NCBI GenBank assembly: GCA_940337035.1
Contig: CALNHX010005795.1
Span: 1 to 64,000 of the forward strand
DNA: 64,000 bases
From: Agriotes lineatus
Taxonomy: Eukaryota > Arthropoda > Insecta > Coleoptera > Elateridae
Direction: 5' to 3'
Part shown: one piece after another, positions 1 to 11,129 of the stretch
How positions within the stretch are numbered: the stretch's first letter is position 1
How the letters are laid out: every line of letters begins with the position of its first letter
The notes under the pieces: generated by a model
What the model was told of the DNA's origin: nothing
Databases searched by the model: none
What the model saw: the letters and a program-made list of their open reading frames with translations, nothing else
Made by a program: the position numbers and the translations under genes

Positions 1-176
1 TCAACCGTTACTGCTTTTGAAATCGGCAATTGGTGTGTCATGATCTTTGTTTTATAGGTATTCATTTCGAGTCCGACTTTATTTGCTTGTATTTTTAGTT
101 CTGATAGCATTTCTTTCAGTTGGATTTCATCATGTGCGAAAATTACAATATCGTCGGCAAATCTTAGGTTATTAAG
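1..176 (-). pseudogene. RTE-like LINE reverse transcriptase, fragment 1 (catalytic part)
   Basis: Read on the minus strand, this stretch encodes LNNLRFADDIVIFAHDEIQL, which carries the catalytic FADD box of a reverse transcriptase, followed by a helix like the thumb-side region of RTE-type LINEs. LRFADDIV is typical of RTE/BovB-like enzymes, although other LINE clades come close. The fragment runs off the left window edge. The reading frame is cut at 176-178, where a DNA transposon (179-695) sits; the upstream part of the same domain resumes at about 696. No complete ORF survives, so this is a relic. The role of such an enzyme is target-primed reverse transcription. The family call is from motif recognition only. 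Confidence 0.75.
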
Positions 177-178
177 TA

Positions 179-695
179 CAGGGTCCGGCAATGAAACGGG
201 AGGATTTCGTAAATAATTTGATTGTTGAAAATTTATTTTTTTATAATTATTAATACATTCATGGGAAACAAAAGAGTAGCCATTTGATTTACAATGTTAA
301 AAAAATATTTTTTGAATACTACATCTGCCAAATGTCTTCCGTTGACATTAAATTTATGCATTCGTGGGGTTACCTAAAAACAAAAGTGTTTGCAACTGAT
401 CCACCCAGGACAATCCCGGCCCTCAAACAACGAATTCGTGACGAGATTGCAGCAATACCTGTTGATATGCTGCGAAGAGTGATGCAAAACTTTCAGGCTC
501 GACTCCAAAAATGCATACATTTAATGTCAACGGAAGACATTTGGCAGATGTAGTATTCAAAAAATATTTTTTTAACATTGTAAATCAAATGGCTACTCTT
601 TTATATCCCATTAATGTATTAATAATTATAAAAAAAAATATTTTTTCAACAATAAAATTATTTACGAAAGCTTCCCGTTTCATTGCCGGACCCTG
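179..695. mobile_element. Tc1/mariner-type DNA transposon inserted in the RTE reverse transcriptase
   Basis: Both ends carry the inverted sequence CAGGGTCCGGCAATGAAACG (left at 179, right ending at 695). The inverted homology extends about 170 bp inward on each side (179-353 and 510-695), leaving a short unique centre. The left flank ends in TA, as expected for a Tc1/mariner target duplication; the right flank has TT, so the duplication is eroded. The unique centre and right arm contain the end of a transposase. The left arm is an inverted copy of the right end, so the element looks like a fold-back derivative (517 bp) rather than a full transposon. Confidence 0.7.
344..586 (+). pseudogene. 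Tc1/mariner-like transposase, C-terminal remnant
   Basis: The plus strand reads WGYLKTKVFATDPPRTIPAL and continues with KQRIRDEIAAIPVDMLRRVM, then a frame change and NGRHLADVVFKK. This is the familiar tail of DDE transposases of the Tc1/mariner (IS630) superfamily in insects: a W-G-x-L-K block, a long helix, an R-x-x-x-C-I block and a terminal N-G-G/R-H-x-x-D-V-I/V-F. Catalytic Asp/Glu residues are not present, since only the C-terminus remains. One frameshift near 520 separates the last block. It lies inside the element at 179-695. Non-functional. Confidence 0.75.
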
Positions 696-878
696 TTTTT
701 CACCTTGTATCATGACACCTTTTTCTTCCCACTGGAGGTTCGTGAACATGTCTTCCGGCACCAGAGTGAACAACTTTGGCGATATTATATCTCCCTGCCT
801 GACTCTTCTTTGTATTTCGATTTTATTAGTTATTTCATGAAGTTTTATTTTCCTAGTAGCGTTGTTTTCACAGCTCGG
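696..878 (-). pseudogene. RTE-like LINE reverse transcriptase, fragment 2 (N-terminal to the FADD box)
   Basis: The minus-strand translation contains NNATRKIKLHE, then RRVRQGDIISPKLFTLVPED and GVMIQGE. These match the block before the FADD box in RTE-type reverse transcriptases (usually NAT..VRLH, GVRQGD.ISPKLF, GI.I.GE). It joins fragment 1 (1-176) once the element at 179-695 is removed, so the insertion fell between the GE and LNN positions. Upstream of 878 (minus sense) the frame meets stops and then the palindrome beginning at 893. It is a pseudogene. Confidence 0.75.
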
Positions 879-892
879 TGGTTACTACACAA

Positions 893-1721
893 GGCGAAGA
901 ATTTGACTGGGAAAGGGGTTATAGTCAACACCAATCTCAGTACTTGGGCAACGATTACAAGAGCTATTAATGGTTTGTTGAAATAAAACCACTTGATGCT
1001 AAGGTCGACAAGTTTCGAAATATATTTATTCCATTCTCAAGACCTAACAACTTGCGGCACACAACCGAAAAGGCACATGTAGTTCACAAAACATGTGACT
1101 AGATTTCAAATTTTAAATTTACAAAAGCAGTACAGCGAATGCAGCATATCACACAACAAAAAGTAATGCTAGATTTTCCTGTCACCAGGTTACATGTTAA
1201 AAATCCACAAATACATTTAAAATTAATTAATTACTACAATTTTTATTAGTTTTAAGCCATAATGACCGTCAATTTGATAAAATTGTTCAAAACCGATAAG
1301 TTATATATAAGTGCTTATCGGTTTTGAACAATTTTATCAAATTGACGGCCATTATGGCTTAAAACTAATAAAAATTGTAGTAATTAATTAATTTTAAATG
1401 TATTTGTGGATTTTTAACATGTAACCTGGTGACAGGAAAATCTAGCATTACTTTTTGTTGTGTGATATGCTGCATTCGCTGTACTGCTTTTGTAAATTTA
1501 AAATTTGAAATCTAGTCACATGTTTTGTGAACTACATGTGCCTTTTCGGTTGTGTGCCGCAAGTTGTTAGGTCTTGAGAATGGAATAAATATATTTCGAA
1601 ACTTGTCGACCTTAGCATCAAGTGGTTTTATTTCAACAAACCATTAATAGCTCTTGTAATCGTTGCCCAAGTACTGAGATTGGTGTTGACTATAACCCCT
1701 TTCCCAGTCAAATTCTTCGCC
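893..1721. repeat. Large fold-back palindrome (408-bp arms, 13-bp loop)
   Basis: The arm 893-1300 is repeated almost perfectly in reverse complement at 1314-1721; the loop is 1301-1313. At least one mismatch is visible (gaccgtc against ggccgtc). Each arm begins GGCGAAGAATTTGACTGGGA and includes a block ending AAATAAAACCACTTG. The same ordered blocks occur in the palindrome at 52,872-53,675 and in the tail of the neighbouring Penelope-like element (1742-1900), so this is best read as two Penelope-like termini joined head to head. It encodes no protein. A (TA)n tract abuts the right end. Confidence 0.85.
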
Positions 1722-1741
1722 TATATATATATATATATATA
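1722..1741. repeat. (TA)n microsatellite
   Basis: About ten TA dinucleotides separate the palindrome at 893-1721 from the Penelope-like tail. Penelope-like elements with a GIY-YIG domain are known to favour AT-rich targets, so this may be the original insertion tract. Confidence 0.9.
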
Positions 1742-2373
1742 GTTTAAGATGTTGGCTGGGAACGGATGAGAATCCACCCACAGCACTGGGCACAATATTC
1801 AGAGCTTGATTGGTTATAGGAAATTAAAACCACATTGTATCTTGTCAGACGTTTCAGAATACTTTATTCTATTTTTGATGACACAGAGGAGAATTAACAA
1901 TAGTCACAGGGGTGATAAAACAAGCAGTAGTGATCTTACCGAAAAATACTAGGGCATAACCTTACAGTTGTTAACATGTGTTGATGAAAATTTCTATTTT
2001 AACAGGTATGAAGAGGGTGGTGAGACCGCATTTTTGTGAAACAACAGAAGCACATTGAGTACTACTGAATGGCGTAATAACACTTTAAAATACACAGACA
2101 CAATTAAAACAAGTTTAAAATTCCTTAATTATTAAAACGAGGCCATGGCCATGCAAGGTCATGAGCAGGTGTCATTTGCAAGCAATTCCTGCATTCTTAT
2201 AGTGCGCGCATGCGTAATGAAGCACGCGTCTGAATAGTACGAGGTGAGGCCAAAAAGTAGTTGGACGGTCCACCTTAATTCTTACAATTAAATTTGAGTT
2301 TTAAAGTTAAAAATTCAAAGAAAATTTATTATTAGCCATAGATAGCAAAAGGTGATAGGAAACACTTAAATTA

Positions 2374-3135
2374 TCAATATCTTTTTTTTGAATTTAAAGC
2401 ATTAGGGGTCCCGAAAATGCTGCACATCTCTATAAAAGTACGTCTATTGGTATTAGGTTCAGTAGCTATGATTTTGGGATTTACAAAATCCATGCTATGG
2501 CCAGTATTGCTGACATGGGTTGCTAAAGCACAGGCTTTGGGCTTGACTTTGGAGTCGCTCTTGTGTTGTGTTAGCCTAGCATTGAGTCTTTGGGCTGATT
2601 GTCCAATATACGATGAGTCACAATTCTGGCAATTGAGTTGGTAGACTGCATACGGAGTTAAAAGAGTTGGTGTTTTGTCTTTGAGTTTGGAGAAGAAGTC
2701 CTTCAAGACATGTTGATGTTTGTCAGCAATAGTAATGTGAGCCTGGTTGCGGAAAATCCCTTTGATAATAGCTGATAGCTCGGGGATGTAAGTGAGACTT
2801 TTATAGACCGGTGGTTTAGGAGGTGGTTCTTCCATGTTAGCAGGAGTTTCATTGTTGCTTCTCCTGTTGTTGTTGTTGGCAGATATAATAGAGTTAAGCA
2901 GAGAAGTTGGATAATTATTCAATTTAAGGATGGTTTTTAGTTTATTTAAGTTGGCATTGTGGAAATCAGGATGTGATATCGTCAGGATTCTGTGTTTTAA
3001 TCCTTTCACCACGTTGATTTTGTGGCGGATATTGTGAAGGGAACGGAAGTTTAGAAACCTTCCTGAGCTGGTCGGTTTTATGTACCAGTCCAGTTTGATA
3101 ATGTTGGACTCGGTCCTGATGACTAGGGTATCCAA
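2374..3135 (-). pseudogene. Penelope-like element: end of RT plus GIY-YIG endonuclease
   Basis: This 253-codon frame ends with a GIY-YIG nuclease: YQLNCQNCDSSYIGQS, then R-L-x-x-R-L-x-x-H. The paired Cys motif just ahead of YIG is the CCHH-type feature of Penelope GIY-YIG domains. The final part (THVSNTGHSMDF, then a conserved E) is the usual C-terminus. The first 130 residues correspond to the linker after the RT, with KGIFRNQAHITIADKH as a typical block. The domain nicks DNA to prime reverse transcription. Key residues look intact, but the gene is cut off by a frameshift from the RT part. Confidence 0.8.
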
Positions 3136-3188
3136 AAAAGGAACAGATTTCTCCTTTTCTTTTTCAACCCGTAAATTGAATGTGCTGA

Positions 3189-3722
3189 TTATATTGATTG
3201 AAAACTTCTAATACTTTGTCTATTTCTTCCTCTGGTGCTGAACAAAATTATATCGTCTACAAACTGGTATAAGAATGGAAATTGGAAATCCAATTTCAAA
3301 GAACAGTCCTTAATGATGGTGTTCACAATGATTTCGGCCAAAATGGAGGACAGGGTGGAACCCATGGAAGACCCAAATATTTGTTTATAGAAAGAGTTAT
3401 TGAAAGTGAAATATGTGGAATCAAAAATAAATTTTAATAAGGCTAAACACTTAATTTTAGGGATTTGAGTATTGGGTTCTATTAAATTCCAATTTTTGTC
3501 TATTATTTGTGTAACTAACTGAAGTGGTATATTGGTAAAGAGTGACACTACATCCAATGAAAAAATGACATAATTTGGTGGTAATTGGAAATTGTTAATT
3601 AAAGTACTGAAGGCAAAAGTATCTTTCACTCTGTAATTGTTATACTCTGCAAATGACTGGCTTAATATTTCAGCTATAAACTTGGATAAGTTCCTATCAG
3701 GAGATTGAGGGTGATGAGACAA
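3189..3722 (-). pseudogene. Penelope-like reverse transcriptase core
   Basis: The 177-codon frame has FSLDVVSLFTNIPLQL (RT motif with the first catalytic Asp), a QIFGSSMGS turn (the G-x-x-M-G-S motif of Penelope and telomerase-like RTs) and QFVDDIILFS, whose V-D-D pair supplies the other two catalytic Asp residues. It continues the N-terminal block at 3773-4009 and precedes the GIY-YIG block at 2374-3135; stops and frameshifts separate all three. The role was reverse transcription of element RNA at a nicked target. Confidence 0.8.
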
Positions 3723-3772
3723 TAGGTCTGCAAGGTGTATCGGGTTTATGTATTTTGGGTAACCCGTAAAGT

Positions 3773-4009
3773 TTAGGAGGACACAGCATTATGACAAATG
3801 AGACGTTTATATGTGATGTCATCTATGTAATGTTGGTTAAGCAGGTCTTTTATGAGTTTATTCAGTTTAATCTCAATGGTGGTAGTAGGATCTTTAGGTA
3901 TTTGTTTATAGACTTTGTCGTCTTGCAATAACATTTGAATTTTGTTCAGATAATCTGCACGATCCAGAGCTACTGTAACATTACCCTTGTCTGAAGGAAC
4001 GATTAACAA
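3773..4009 (-). pseudogene. Penelope-like element, N-terminal part of RT
   Basis: The frame starts with LIVPSDKGNVTVALDRADY, the DKG block that lies ahead of the RT palm in Penelope-like proteins (usually ADKG.x.VV). It is followed by a helical stretch ending before the RT at 3722. Upstream sequence to about 4300 has only scattered stop-broken similarity. It is part of the same decayed element. Confidence 0.75.
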
Positions 4010-4310
4010 TTGAGGTTAGATTTTAAGAACTTTCAAATAATAATGACCATGTGGATTACGAACGCTTGTTGTTTCGTATGATGTTGCTCACAGCCGTTTT
4101 TTATAACAGTCGAGGTTTCACACTGCAAAGAGGGTACTGCAAGTTGGCTTTTCGTTATCTCCGGGAACGATGGCACTTTTAGCAGTCTGTATGGCATCTG
4201 TAAAAGGGGTTTTTAATGCCATAAAGACTTCGGAGTGCAAAGTACGTTATCAGTCGAACCTACAAATGCTTAAAGCGGTTAATAACATAAGTATTTAAGT
4301 AAGTAGTTAT

Positions 4311-4428
4311 GGCTATGAAATAGTTCCTAATTTCTGAATGCAACTATAAGTCACTTAAAATCAAATGTTAAACTTGACTTTTAAGTATAACGTTGTTGCA
4401 TTCATAAATTAGGAACTATTCCATAGCC
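4311..4428. repeat. Small inverted repeat (MITE-like)
   Basis: GGCTATGAAATAGTTCCTAA at 4311 is mirrored by TTAGGAACTATTCCATAGCC ending at 4428. The arms are about 33 bp with a few mismatches and the spacer about 50 bp. The centre contains a second, smaller inverted pair (ACTTAAAA / TTTTAAGT). It has no coding potential. It could be a very short MITE; no clear target duplication was seen. Confidence 0.7.
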
Positions 4429-4639
4429 TTGCTAGATGAAATAATTTTTTATATGGATACCTATTGGAACACATTTAGTCATTAAAAAATTCTGCCATCC
4501 AAAAATTCGAAATTTCTAGTTTAATTTTTAAATACGTTCAAATGTCTAAAAAGCACGGTTTTTCAGTAAATTTCACTAAGCGGTGATACTAATTCTCAAG
4601 AGGTCCAGAGCATTAAGTAGATTACTATTATTACTCACA

Positions 4640-5485
4640 ACTGTCACATGATAGATATCATTAAATGAGCACCATGCATTTTTTTTTAAATCGACTAAAT
4701 CCCGAACTGATTACCTGATAAGCTCTCTAGGGAAACCGTTAAGCTTCCTAGTGCTAATTATCGACCCCCGTAGATGGTGTCAGAATTAGAAATAGAAATG
4801 CAAGAAACAAGCAATTTGAGTTTTTTGACATTATTAGATCAATTTTAAATCATAATTTGTATACGCGTTAGGTGTAATAATAATATAGTAGTTAATATAA
4901 CAAGGGCGAGACATACTTACCGATAATTTTGCATACGCCAATGGTCGAGTGCTGGTTGCAATGAAAACTGTCCCGAGGGCAGTATTCTAAGGGCAACCAG
5001 CACCATAATTCTTGGCACGGGCAAAATTATATGCAAGTGTGTCACCCGCGGTTATATTTTGAAGATTATTACACAAAACGCGTATACGAATTATGATTTA
5101 AAATTGATCTAATAATGCCAAAAAACTCAAATTGCTTGTTACTTGCATTTCTATTTCTAATTATCACACCATCTACGGGGTCGATAATTAGCACTAAGGA
5201 GGTCATCAGGAAATCAGTTTGAAATTGGTCGATTTTAAAAAAATGCATGGTTCTCATTGGATGATATTTGTCATGCGACAGCTGTGTGTAATAATCTTCA
5301 AAATATAAACGCAGGCGACACACTCACATATAATTTTGCCCGTGCCAAGAGTCGTCGTGTTGGTTTCCCTTAGAAAACTGCCTTCGGGACAGTTTCCATT
5401 GCAACCAGCACTCGACCCTTCGCGTGTGCAAAAGTATCGGTAAGTATGTCTAGCCCTTGTTATATTACTATTGATTAGAAACATT
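4640..5485. repeat. Inverted, circularly permuted repeat pair (B-A then inverse B, inverse A)
   Basis: Block B (about 4640-4872) matches the reverse complement of 5083-5285, and block A (about 4873-5082) matches the reverse complement of 5286-5485. The left unit therefore reads B-A, while the right unit, read in reverse complement, is A-B. A simple palindrome would give the mirrored order A' B'; this order fits two pieces cut from a tandem ABAB array in opposite orientation. Divergence is about 10 percent with small indels. No protein similarity was recognised. Confidence 0.8.
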
Positions 5486-6434
5486 ATTAATAAGATAATA
5501 AAATAATTAAATTATAGTACATACATCTGGTTTTAAATTTCCGTATCGATGTGATTCCTCAAATTAGCTCGAATACAATTTGAAAGTACTCCGTCGTTGC
5601 GTTCTCTTGTTCTTCTGTCCAATCATCAAGGTTATTTTCTGGTGTTTTTGGCGACACGTATCGACTACGGCGGGCTAAAGAAAGATATCCCATTAGCGAA
5701 TGTACAATTTATTAGTAGGTTAACAAGTACGAAGAAATGAACACGTATGTGGCTCTTACCCTTTATTTTTTGTTTTTTTCGTTGTGACACATTGGGATGG
5801 AGAAATGACGATTTACTTGAAACCCTGGAACCCTTCGGAACAGAAACTCTATTTAAAACTACATAGGGATTCAACTGCACCTTACTGGTTGATGGTCCAT
5901 GTCTCTTTGTCCGAAAAGATTTTAAAACTTCTTGACGAACTTGATGACCTGCGAAAAGAAAACGTTAAATATACAGCTTCAGTTCGATATCAATAAATAA
6001 AAATTTAAAGAATTCTGCAAATACTACGTAGACGTAGCAGTCTGTGTTGATGTATGATCAAAAATTAATCTTATCTAGTATGGCTATGAAAGAACAAATT
6101 GCTGCCTTTAAAACTGGGTCAAATATATTTTATTTTTAGGTTAGAGAAGATGAAGTGTCTATTCGACCGGCGCAGGCTTATTTGTTGGACAATTACACGA
6201 CTTACGTGCAAATTTGTTTATTTAGTAACTAATTTAAAAAACAATGTTAGCTGTAATTCAAAAAAAAATTAAATAATTGCTGATAATATTGTAAGTAAAA
6301 CTTGTACACAACCTATCTTGTAAAATTGTTTCGTTAAGAAGATATAGCTACTTACTTAAAGTTCACACTAGAAATGTTTTTTCTCCAGTGTCAACTTCTT
6401 AATGGGTTCATATACAGTTTTTTAGTAAACATTA
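5486..6434. other. No recognised gene
   Basis: AT-rich sequence. The only notable frame is 5784-5996 (plus, 70 codons), beginning MTHWDGEMTIYLKPWNPSEQ and ending with a charged helix (LDELDDLRKENVKY). It matches no family I recognise and has no promoter or splice context, so it is not called as a gene. Confidence 0.4.
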
Positions 6435-6520
6435 GGGATCGACTGATACAGGTGTTTTGGTCGATACCGCTATATACCTAATTCAGCCAATATGGCCGAT
6501 ACCGATTATCGGTCGATCCC
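6435..6520. mobile_element. Very short MITE-like inverted repeat
   Basis: GGGATCGACTGATA at the left is mirrored by TATCGGTCGATCCC at the right, giving an 86-bp unit with further GATACCG/CGATACC repeats inside. Repeats built on GGGATCGAC-GATA ends are scattered through many animal genomes. No target duplication could be fixed. Confidence 0.55.
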
Positions 6521-9500
6521 AACTAAAAATAGTGTTAGAAATCATCTGTCGAAGCTTGTGCCCAACCTTATAAATCACCCTGTGTAGTGTTCCAAAAAAA
6601 CAATTTTGACCGGATACTGTATAAGCATCACTTGCCTTTATTGAAATAAAAAACTAACAAACAACGGGAATAGACTGGCAGAAATTCCCTCTGATTTTCA
6701 AAATCAAGGTAACTCATAAATACACATACACCTCGGATAACTTTTTGCCGCTTAACTTTTTTGATTGAATCACTTTAAATATTTTATTGCAAGATTGTAT
6801 AGTAAATGTTATAGCATTTTACTTTAATGTAGTAACCCTATAAATTTTTAAATCGACAATTCGATATATACTAGAAGATACTCCAGTAAGTTACTTTTTC
6901 TCAATAATACGTATGTTTCAGGATTTTTCATTCAATAACTTGTTAGATCATTTTCGACCTCGTTAATTTCTGAAGCCGGTTCTGCCCTAAAACCGGCCCT
7001 GCTTTAAAACCGATCGTGTAATTTAAAGTCATTCAAGCTGCGGCAGCGAATTGCCCGGGCTTGTTTGTATTGCATTGTTTCTCACGAGCCTATTTAGTTT
7101 CTTTGGGACCTTGCAATTCATTGTAAATCATTTACAACTTACATATCCGTCGAAATTTTGGTATCAGGTCAGGCTTATTTCTGTTCAGGGTGACGTAATC
7201 TATACTCGTACGCAGCTCAGCTGCTTTCTTTCGTAGAATTCTTAACGCCGTTAGGGACTTTTGATACTATTCGGTCTCGCGAACAAATTGTCAAAAGGAA
7301 GAAAATTTTAGTAGAGCTCTTGTTATTCTGTGCATTATATTTCTGACTTCAGACCTTAATACTGCTTTCCTCTTCAAAGGCAGTTTTGTTTCAGTTTAGC
7401 GATAAGGCAACTTAAACGCCTTGCCTTCCGTAGTACACTGCAAGCTCTTTGGAAATCAGTTTTGATTAATCTGTTGTGTCCAAGTAATAGGGTCACGTTC
7501 TGTAAAGCCCAAACCTTCTTTTCGATTAATTTAACTTCTGAATTTAAGACATTTGATACGCCTGGACTTTCCTGACTTGGCAGTTCAAAGTATGTGAGAC
7601 TTTCTTTGTGCTTTGTTTGAATCGGGGTTTCCCAGAGTTCATGATACAGTGTTTAATTTCATGTTGCAACAAGGAGACGAAAGATTCAGTTTGGATTAGT
7701 AAAAGTGAGATGGACTTTTCGTTAGCGCGGGGGCAATCTTTAAGCTCCGCGATTTAAAAATCAATTAGTAGCGAGCCACCGGCCAGTTCACATGTGAAAA
7801 TTCGCGGGCTCCGACTGCGGCAAATCCCGTTGCAGTCGGGGACCCTGTTATTAGAACTATGTGCGTAACCTTTTACGAACCTTTGTGGGCGCTTTGCGCC
7901 GAGTAAATTGTGTGAGAGTGTTGCTAAAACCTTCAAAGTTAACAGGTCATCTTAGCAACGCCTCCCGCGGGGCGTTGTGTGTTCGGCGGACGTATTTTTT
8001 TCGGGCGGCGTCTTAATGTTTGTTTAACTCAACCCAAGAGTCGGGAACGGAGTTATTTTGCACATGGTTGCACATCTAGTACAAGACGCCCTATGAAGCC
8101 CACGTAGTTTTCCCATAGTGAGTGGGGAAACGTCTGCTTTTTGCAAATTTTGCTACGTTCAGCCGATCTCAAGTTTTCTTTCGTTCCCGGGGGGGACGAC
8201 GACCGCATTCATTGTGAATTTCCTCTGCCTTCTTTTGGACCGCTGTCTACCGTTCCACAACCCTTGGGTCTACCTTGTTCTACACTGCAGGAAGCAATCA
8301 CCACTCCCCAGCGTCCTTTGCAGCATCACCGAGGCTTGGATTTCCCATAGTCTACCATGCCTGGGCTAAGGTAAAATTGTACATTGTTAACTATTTCTGT
8401 TACGCTTATCCAGTGCCGGGTGTGTTATTATCATTTGTTGTTGCGCAGTGTGCGGAGTAACGAACATTGCGTACGTCTTTGTATTTTAATTATGTCAGTT
8501 GATCATGGAAGGCGGAAGCTTTACTCCTGCCAATATTTTAGTTGTTTATTCTTTGTAACTCTGTTTAGACTAAGTTAGTTCCTGCGTGGGATCCCCTTTT
8601 GACCTCAGCTAGGGTGTTACCTTTTTGATAGCCGACTTTTGGCTTGATGTACTAAAATTTAAATCATTAAATTTCATTATTGGCTAAATTAATTATTGGT
8701 TTGATTTAAATGTGTGAACCTATTGAGTCTTCAACTAAAGACGGCTTTAGCCGAGTGTAATTTCATGTAAAGACCAGAGAGACCAAAGACATCAGGGGTG
8801 TTTTGTATTTTGTTATTAGCTTCCAGAGCGGTGGCCATCGAAGGTAAGTGACTTCGATTTTTGTGGCCACCCTACGTTTGCCTCCGGCGTCGGTGCAGCT
8901 GACGAGTGAAGCTGGAGTGGTGGAAAGCAACCTGGAGGACTTCTTCATAGCTACGTGGTATTTCCTGTTTTCGCTGCGTTAGCAATTCTCTGTTTAAAAA
9001 CAAGTGGCGCTCCGAGCATTTTTCCCATTTATGAATTGAATTGTTAGGGATTAGAATAGAATAACCCCTGTCGGTTTCGTTAAGTTTGTCGAACCACGCC
9101 TTCCCGAGTAAGCTAGTTGAGGGTAACAGAAGCCGAGCATCTGCTTCGAGACATTTTTAGATTTGTGTCCTTTAGGAAACCGGCAAACCCTTCTAAAACT
9201 AACCCGCTCTTTGACGTTGAATACATGCAATGTCGATTCATTAAGATTATACCGTAACAAACTTAGAAATACGTCAATGTTATATAAAATATTAATATGT
9301 ATTTTTCAACCGTAGAATCATGAGTGCTCAACTCTTGTTGGAAAGATTACAATTTTATAAACAATTGATTACTTAAATTAAACAAGAAGAAATTGACGTA
9401 AAGACATGAACGCTTAACGTTGAGAGTTCTTTTCCTAAGGGTTTAACCGAGTTTAATTGCTTTCTAGCAATCAAGGCAAATAAAAAAAACCAAATCTGGT

Positions 9501-9573
9501 TAGGCAAGTGTTTTGCACGAACGATCTTTGATTGAAGAATTAACTGAATAAATTATAGAGAAACGTCAATACG
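6521..9573. other. No recognised gene; GC-richer stretch at about 7730-8360
   Basis: Short frames only, none with a family motif. The section 7730-8360 is clearly less AT-rich than its surroundings (for example CGCCTCCCGCGGGGCG near 7961) and could be an LTR or untranslated leader belonging to the Pao fragment to its right, but no repeat partner was found in the window. A strong donor-like AAGGTAAGT occurs at about 8837, but without a supported exon. Confidence 0.4.
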
Positions 9574-10125
9574 TCAAATTTTACGTTTTTCAAAATGCCC
9601 AAGCATCGTGGTTAAATGTGAACAAATTAAGTTACTGCCGTAGACCTCTTTCGTTTGATACATTCCAGAAATTATCCAACCCAGTAGGGTTTTCTGTAAA
9701 ACTGGCAGATTCTTGCCCAGGCTAATTTGGCCTATACACAATAGTTCATAGAAATGACCATCGCCGATTAACATGTCTACGGGCAAGGATTTATTAAAAG
9801 TAGTATCAGCTAATCCGATGTTTTTGAGTACGTTGAAATTTGATCGATCAAACGACACGAGAGGTAAATTTTCAGTAATTTTTGAAATAACTAAAGAGTT
9901 CATATTTATATTAAAATTACTGTGTAATGATGCTATATGAATGTTACTACTGGAATTACACTGCGAAGCGTTAGAATTTAGTCCAACTACTGTAGTAGCA
10001 ACCGTTTGTCTTTTTAATTGCAATTTATTTGCCAAATCTTCGTTAATGAAATTAGCCTGGGATGCAGAATCTAGTACTGCCCTAGCATTGTGCCATTTAT
10101 TGTTAATATCTGTGACTTGAACCGA
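9574..10125 (-). pseudogene. BEL/Pao aspartic protease domain (DUF1758 type)
   Basis: The frame carries ARAVLDSASQANFINEDLAN (DS-S/A-SQ, the Asp protease active-site region of Pao elements), then LPLVSFDRSNFNVLKNIGLA, DMLIGDGHFYELL and TLLGWIISG. These correspond in order to the conserved blocks of Pao proteases (LDSGSQ, ..LADP.F, ..IDLLLGAD, ..T.LGW.+.G). The usual G after DS is A here. The N-terminal VTGLSVQ continues from Pao coding at 11,104-11,130 once the insertion is removed. The enzyme would process Gag-Pol. The remnant is truncated on both sides. Confidence 0.75.
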
Positions 10126-10127
10126 TA

Positions 10128-11101
10128 GTCCAGTTACATTAGACGGAAATCCGCAGCATCTGCCGAAAAAATCCAAGTGAACTGAAATTTTGCATACACC
10201 TTTATTTTGACATTAGAAATAATTGCTACGTTCGGAAAGGTACCTCCGACAGCTCCGTTTCCGAAATAAGTTTTTCGCAAATATCTCGCTTTCTATGGGT
10301 CGTTTGACTGTTTTAGTTATTACAAAAAGTGAAGGCTAGGAAATTCTCTACAAAAAATATTGAACAGGTTTTTTACGTACAACTAACGATTCAGTAAATA
10401 ACACACTGTTAAGTTTTGCAGACGGAGTATTGGATTCGCCCCAAAAATTCGAAATTGAGTTTTCAACAGATCTTCACGTTTTAGAGTCCCCTGAACCCAA
10501 AAAACATGTTTTTGCTCATTGGTCGGTGTGTCCGTCCGTCTGCTTGTCTGTGAACAAAATATCTCAAAAACGAAAAGAGGTATGGCGGTGAAACTTCATA
10601 TATAAGTTTTGTGTACTATCTAAATGCAACAGCAAGCTCTTAAAGAAAATTGCATAACCAGAAGTATGTGTTTACTCTTGTGTTTCAAAAACGGCTCTAA
10701 CGATTTTTTCAAACTTTACATTTTTCTTACATTTTTAATGTGTATTGATTGAGATGGGTGATTTTCCAGTTGAATTTTAGAGGTATTCAACTCCTCGTAA
10801 AAGGAAGTAAAACCCGTCTGCAAAACTTAACAGTGTGTTATTTACTGAATGGTTAGTTGTACGTAAAAAACCTGTATAATATTTTTTGTAGAGAATTTCC
10901 TAGCCTTCACTTTTTGTAATAACTAAAACAGTCATACGACCCATAGAAAGCGAGATATTTGCGAAAAACTTATTTCGGAAACGGAGCTATCGGAGGTACC
11001 TTTCCGAACGCAGCAATTATTTCTAATGTCAAAATAAAGGTGTATGCAAAATTTCAGCTCACTTGGATTTTTTCGGCAGGCGGATCCTAATGTAACTGGA
11101 C
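10128..11101. mobile_element. Tc1/mariner-type MITE with about 298-bp inverted repeats, inserted in Pao
   Basis: Ends are GTCCAGTTACATTAG (left at 10,128) and its reverse complement ending at 11,101, each bordered by TA (10,126-10,127 and 11,102-11,103), the Tc1/mariner target. Inverted homology runs about 298 bp inward on each side (to about 10,424 and from about 10,803). The centre has no transposase; it contains GTCCGTCCGTCTGCTTGTCTG-like sequence common in insect TEs. Its insertion splits the Pao protease N-terminus. Confidence 0.8.
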
Positions 11102-11129
11102 TACCAGGCCGTCGATAATAAGACATGCT

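Larger units (their letters stand above)
1742..4300 (-). mobile_element. Penelope-like retroelement, decayed
   Basis: On the minus strand the order is N-terminal domain (3773-4009), reverse transcriptase (3189-3722) and GIY-YIG endonuclease (2374-3135), followed by about 630 bp of 3' sequence down to 1742. This is the standard Penelope order. Frameshifts separate the three blocks, and weak N-terminal coding traces continue to about 4300. The tail (1742-1900) shares ordered blocks with the two palindromes in this window, including GACGTTTC beside AAATTAAAACCACA. On the minus strand that region has a stem followed by GAAACGTC, resembling an eroded hammerhead ribozyme of Penelope terminal repeats. 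Boundaries are approximate. Confidence 0.8.

Noticed and set aside
5784..5996. 70-codon plus frame as a small gene
   Set aside because: No family match, no regulatory or splice context, and frames of this length are common in the window.
8837..8846. Splice donor AAGGTAAGT as evidence of a host gene
   Set aside because: A single consensus match in 3 kb is expected by chance, and no flanking coding frame supports it.
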